Shown here piece by piece: positions 5,133 to 6,511 of a stretch of DNA of 6,511 nt. The stretch covers positions 1-6,511 of the forward strand of contig WAOB01000068.1 in assembly GCA_015521505.1 (NCBI GenBank), in the 5' to 3' direction. The notes beneath the pieces were generated by a model. That model worked only from the letters and a program-made list of their open reading frames with translations, searched no databases and was not told the origin of the DNA. The position numbers and the translations under genes were made by a program. The number at the start of each line of letters is the position of its first letter. Positions within the stretch are counted from its first letter, which is position 1. Source of the DNA: Nanobdellati archaeon. GTDB taxonomy: Archaea; EX4484-52; JAADEF01.

Positions 5133-5636
5133 ATGATAGACATAACACCCAAATTTATGGAAGTAAAATATTTTTTTGATCAAATGAAAGCACATAGAAA
5201 GGATCCTGAGAAATTTGTATATTATTTAAACGCGTTTTTATGTTCTTCTATCAGTTTAGTAGAAATTATGCAAAAAGAGAATCAAACAAAGGAGTTCAAA
5301 AAATGTCTGAAAAGATTGACAACGAATGATCTATATAAATTTTTTAAAAATTTACGACAGAAATCTGTCCATCGAGAAGTTATAGTCACTAACAAAACCG
5401 TTGTAATAGAGATTACCGAATCAATCAATATTTATGATTCTCTCTCTATAAACAATAACAATAAAAATGTTTTAAAAAACATCTCTAAAATTGATTCTCA
5501 AAAAGAGAGTGGATTATCTATTGATATCAACTGGTATTTTAAGAATTTTAAAGATGGGAAAAAGAAAGAAGTAGTGGAGTTATGTGAAAAGTTTTTAAGG
5601 AATATAGAGAAGGTTGTGAAAGAATATAAAAAATAA
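5133..5636 (+). CDS. Uncharacterised protein with HEPN-like R-x4-H motif
   Basis: I cannot assign a named family to this 167-residue protein with certainty. The first half is helical and contains FVYYLNAFLCSSISLVEIMQKEN (28-50), then NDLYKFFKNLRQKSVH (65-80). R75 and H80 form R-x4-H, the spacing of the HEPN ribonuclease motif (R-x4-6-H), placed at the end of a helix as in that superfamily. Residues 83-100 look like beta strands; an Asn-rich linker (N107-N110) follows. A C-terminal helix, VVELCEKFLRNIEKVVKEY (147-165), closes the protein. There is no signal peptide or membrane segment. The start at 5133 has AGGT seven bases upstream, a modest ribosome binding site. No nucleotidyltransferase partner of the MNT/HEPN toxin-antitoxin type is next to it. 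It stands alone between tRNA-Ile and a convergent NIF3 gene. That it is a real gene is likely; HEPN membership is an inference. Confidence 0.7.
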   Translation: MIDITPKFMEVKYFFDQMKAHRKDPEKFVYYLNAFLCSSISLVEIMQKENQTKEFKKCLKRLTTNDLYKFFKNLRQKSVHREVIVTNKTVVIEITESINIYDSLSINNNNKNVLKNISKIDSQKESGLSIDINWYFKNFKDGKKKEVVELCEKFLRNIEKVVKEYKK

Positions 5637-5786
5637 TTATAATATTACAATCCTCTTTTAAAAATTCAGGCATTACATCCTCCGAGGACCTTATATATTC
5701 TAAGATTTCTCCTATCTCTAATAGTATTATCTATGTTTGAACAAAAGAGCAAAAACTATGGTATTTTGTCTAATATCTTAAAATGT
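5637..5786. other. Convergent intergenic region with T-rich ends
   Basis: This 150-base gap separates the ends of the HEPN-like gene (+) and the NIF3 gene (-). Downstream of the NIF3 stop codon the - strand has runs of five T (5751-5755) and four T (5743-5746), suitable as its terminator. The + strand side has only a weak CTTTTAAAAATT. A short - strand ORF beginning at 5673 has a GGAGG ahead of it but soon runs antisense through the HEPN-like gene; I do not support it as a gene. Confidence 0.5.
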
Positions 5787-6511
5787 TTAGGAGAAAGTAG
5801 GTCTTTTCTTTGAGTCGAAATGAGTATAAATTTTTTGGGCTATTCTATTGTCATCTTCGATGAAATCTATATGTAGTTTAGGAAATATCTCTAAAAGTTT
5901 CTCTTTCAAAAATTCAAATGCTATCCTGTCCAGATCGTATTGATCAGCATAGATCACATTAACACCATACTCTTTTGCATCCTGATATGTTATATGATCA
6001 ATAGTTGGTAAGATTATAGCATCAAATTCAACACTGTCATAAATAACATCCTCCACATCTAGAGTAACTGCACAAACAACAGAAACGTTTTTCAAACCAA
6101 AATTCATTCCCATTACTCTTTCAGTTATATTTCTCCTAAATATATCCAACAATCTTGAAAAGGAAACAACTCTTGATAGTTCACCAATTGCACCAACCTC
6201 TATACCTTCTCGACTCCATAAAGATAAAACCTTTGCCCCTATGCCTCTCAACACATTAGGAGCATTTCCTATTTCTTCATTCACATCCAAGGGCAAATGA
6301 GCCACATAATAATTAATATTACTTTCTATCATCTGATTAAGCTTTCTTTTAACATTGCCCTTTATTCTCAAAGGTACTCTTTTATAAAATATTCCATGAT
6401 GAGTTATTAACATATCATACTCTCTATTTATTGCTTTTTTTACTACATCTTTCGTGGGATCAACTGCAAAAGCAATTGAAGATACTGTATCTTTTCCCTC
6501 TATTATCAAAC
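5787..6511 (-). CDS. NIF3-family metal-binding protein, 5' end beyond the window
   Basis: This is a NIF3 (YbgI/GTP cyclohydrolase I type 2 homologue) protein of unknown cellular role; members are di-metal proteins forming toroidal oligomers. Counting from the codon at 6509, IEGKDTVSSIAFAVDP (3-18), MLITHHGIFYKR (33-44) with both N-terminal metal-binding His (37, 38), HLPLD with D75, and IEVGAIGELSRVVSFSRLLDIF (103-124) are typical. The frame is open to the window edge. The TTG at 6509 is most likely an internal Leu, because the family has roughly 25 further N-terminal residues before this point. In the C-terminal part the usual GHYxTE metal motif is replaced by ADQYDLDR (188-195), so the conserved His and Glu become Gln and Asp. 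An extra tail ending in KKRPTFS follows. It converges with the HEPN-like gene. Family membership is fairly secure; activity is doubtful or altered. Confidence 0.88.
   Translation of the reverse strand, partial: LIIEGKDTVSSIAFAVDPTKDVVKKAINREYDMLITHHGIFYKRVPLRIKGNVKRKLNQMIESNINYYVAHLPLDVNEEIGNAPNVLRGIGAKVLSLWSREGIEVGAIGELSRVVSFSRLLDIFRRNITERVMGMNFGLKNVSVVCAVTLDVEDVIYDSVEFDAIILPTIDHITYQDAKEYGVNVIYADQYDLDRIAFEFLKEKLLEIFPKLHIDFIEDDNRIAQKIYTHFDSKKRPTFS

Noticed and set aside
5548..5673. - strand ORF of about 41 codons beginning MPEFLKED with GGAGG upstream
   Set aside because: After eight residues it becomes low-complexity and runs antisense into the HEPN-like gene; no family is recognisable, so the good ribosome binding site is probably chance.
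6507..6509. TTG at the right edge as start codon of the NIF3 gene
   Set aside because: The frame stays open to the edge and the conserved family N-terminus would lie further upstream, so this is probably an internal Leu codon.

Overview
The window is archaeal DNA of low G+C content. The evidence is a run of ribosomal protein genes that includes the archaeal/eukaryotic-type proteins L32e and L19e, a stand-alone Kae1 (Tcs3) tRNA-modification protein, GGTG-type ribosome binding sites complementary to an archaeal 16S 3' end, AT-rich TATA-like promoter boxes and a tRNA gene with no encoded CCA. The broken ribosomal operon, Kae1 not fused to Bud32 and unusual ribosomal protein extensions would fit a fast-evolving lineage such as a DPANN archaeon. 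That placement is an inference; the sequence does not name the organism.

Layout. Bases 1-404 hold no gene I can support; they are AT-rich and include a cluster of T-runs on the + strand. From 3259 leftward to 405, six genes on the - strand form a compact operon: rpl5-rps14-rps8-rpl6-rpl32e-rpl19e. Spacers are 11-17 nt and each contains a GGTG or GAGGT ribosome binding site. Immediately upstream on the same strand is a family I inorganic pyrophosphatase (3342-3866). It is transcribed divergently from kae1 (3934-4917), and one palindromic TATA box (3901-3912) is placed to serve both genes. A tRNA-Ile(GAU) gene follows kae1 (4954-5028). Next comes a + strand gene for a 167-residue protein with a HEPN-like R-x4-H motif (5133-5636). 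On the - strand, a NIF3-family gene enters from the right edge and ends at 5787; its start lies outside the window.

How the genes relate. Most of the window serves translation: L5, S14, S8, L6, L32e and L19e belong to the ribosome, and Kae1 is the catalytic subunit of KEOPS, which makes t6A at position 37 of tRNAs reading ANN codons. The neighbouring tRNA-Ile(GAU), with A37, is such a substrate. Pyrophosphatase removes the PPi released by tRNA charging, nucleic acid synthesis and t6A precursor formation.

Points that stand out are: the spc cluster lacking its usual flanks on both sides (S4e/L24/L14 upstream, L18/S5 downstream); an approximately 80-residue Lys/Ser/Glu-rich tail on L32e; an N-terminally extended S14; a 15-base identical ribosome-binding segment before L5 and L32e; an in-frame amber stop after a six-codon ORF just ahead of the HEPN-like gene; and a NIF3 protein that keeps its N-terminal metal ligands but has lost the C-terminal His/Glu pair. 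I saw no CRISPR array, insertion sequence or complete unknown multi-gene system.
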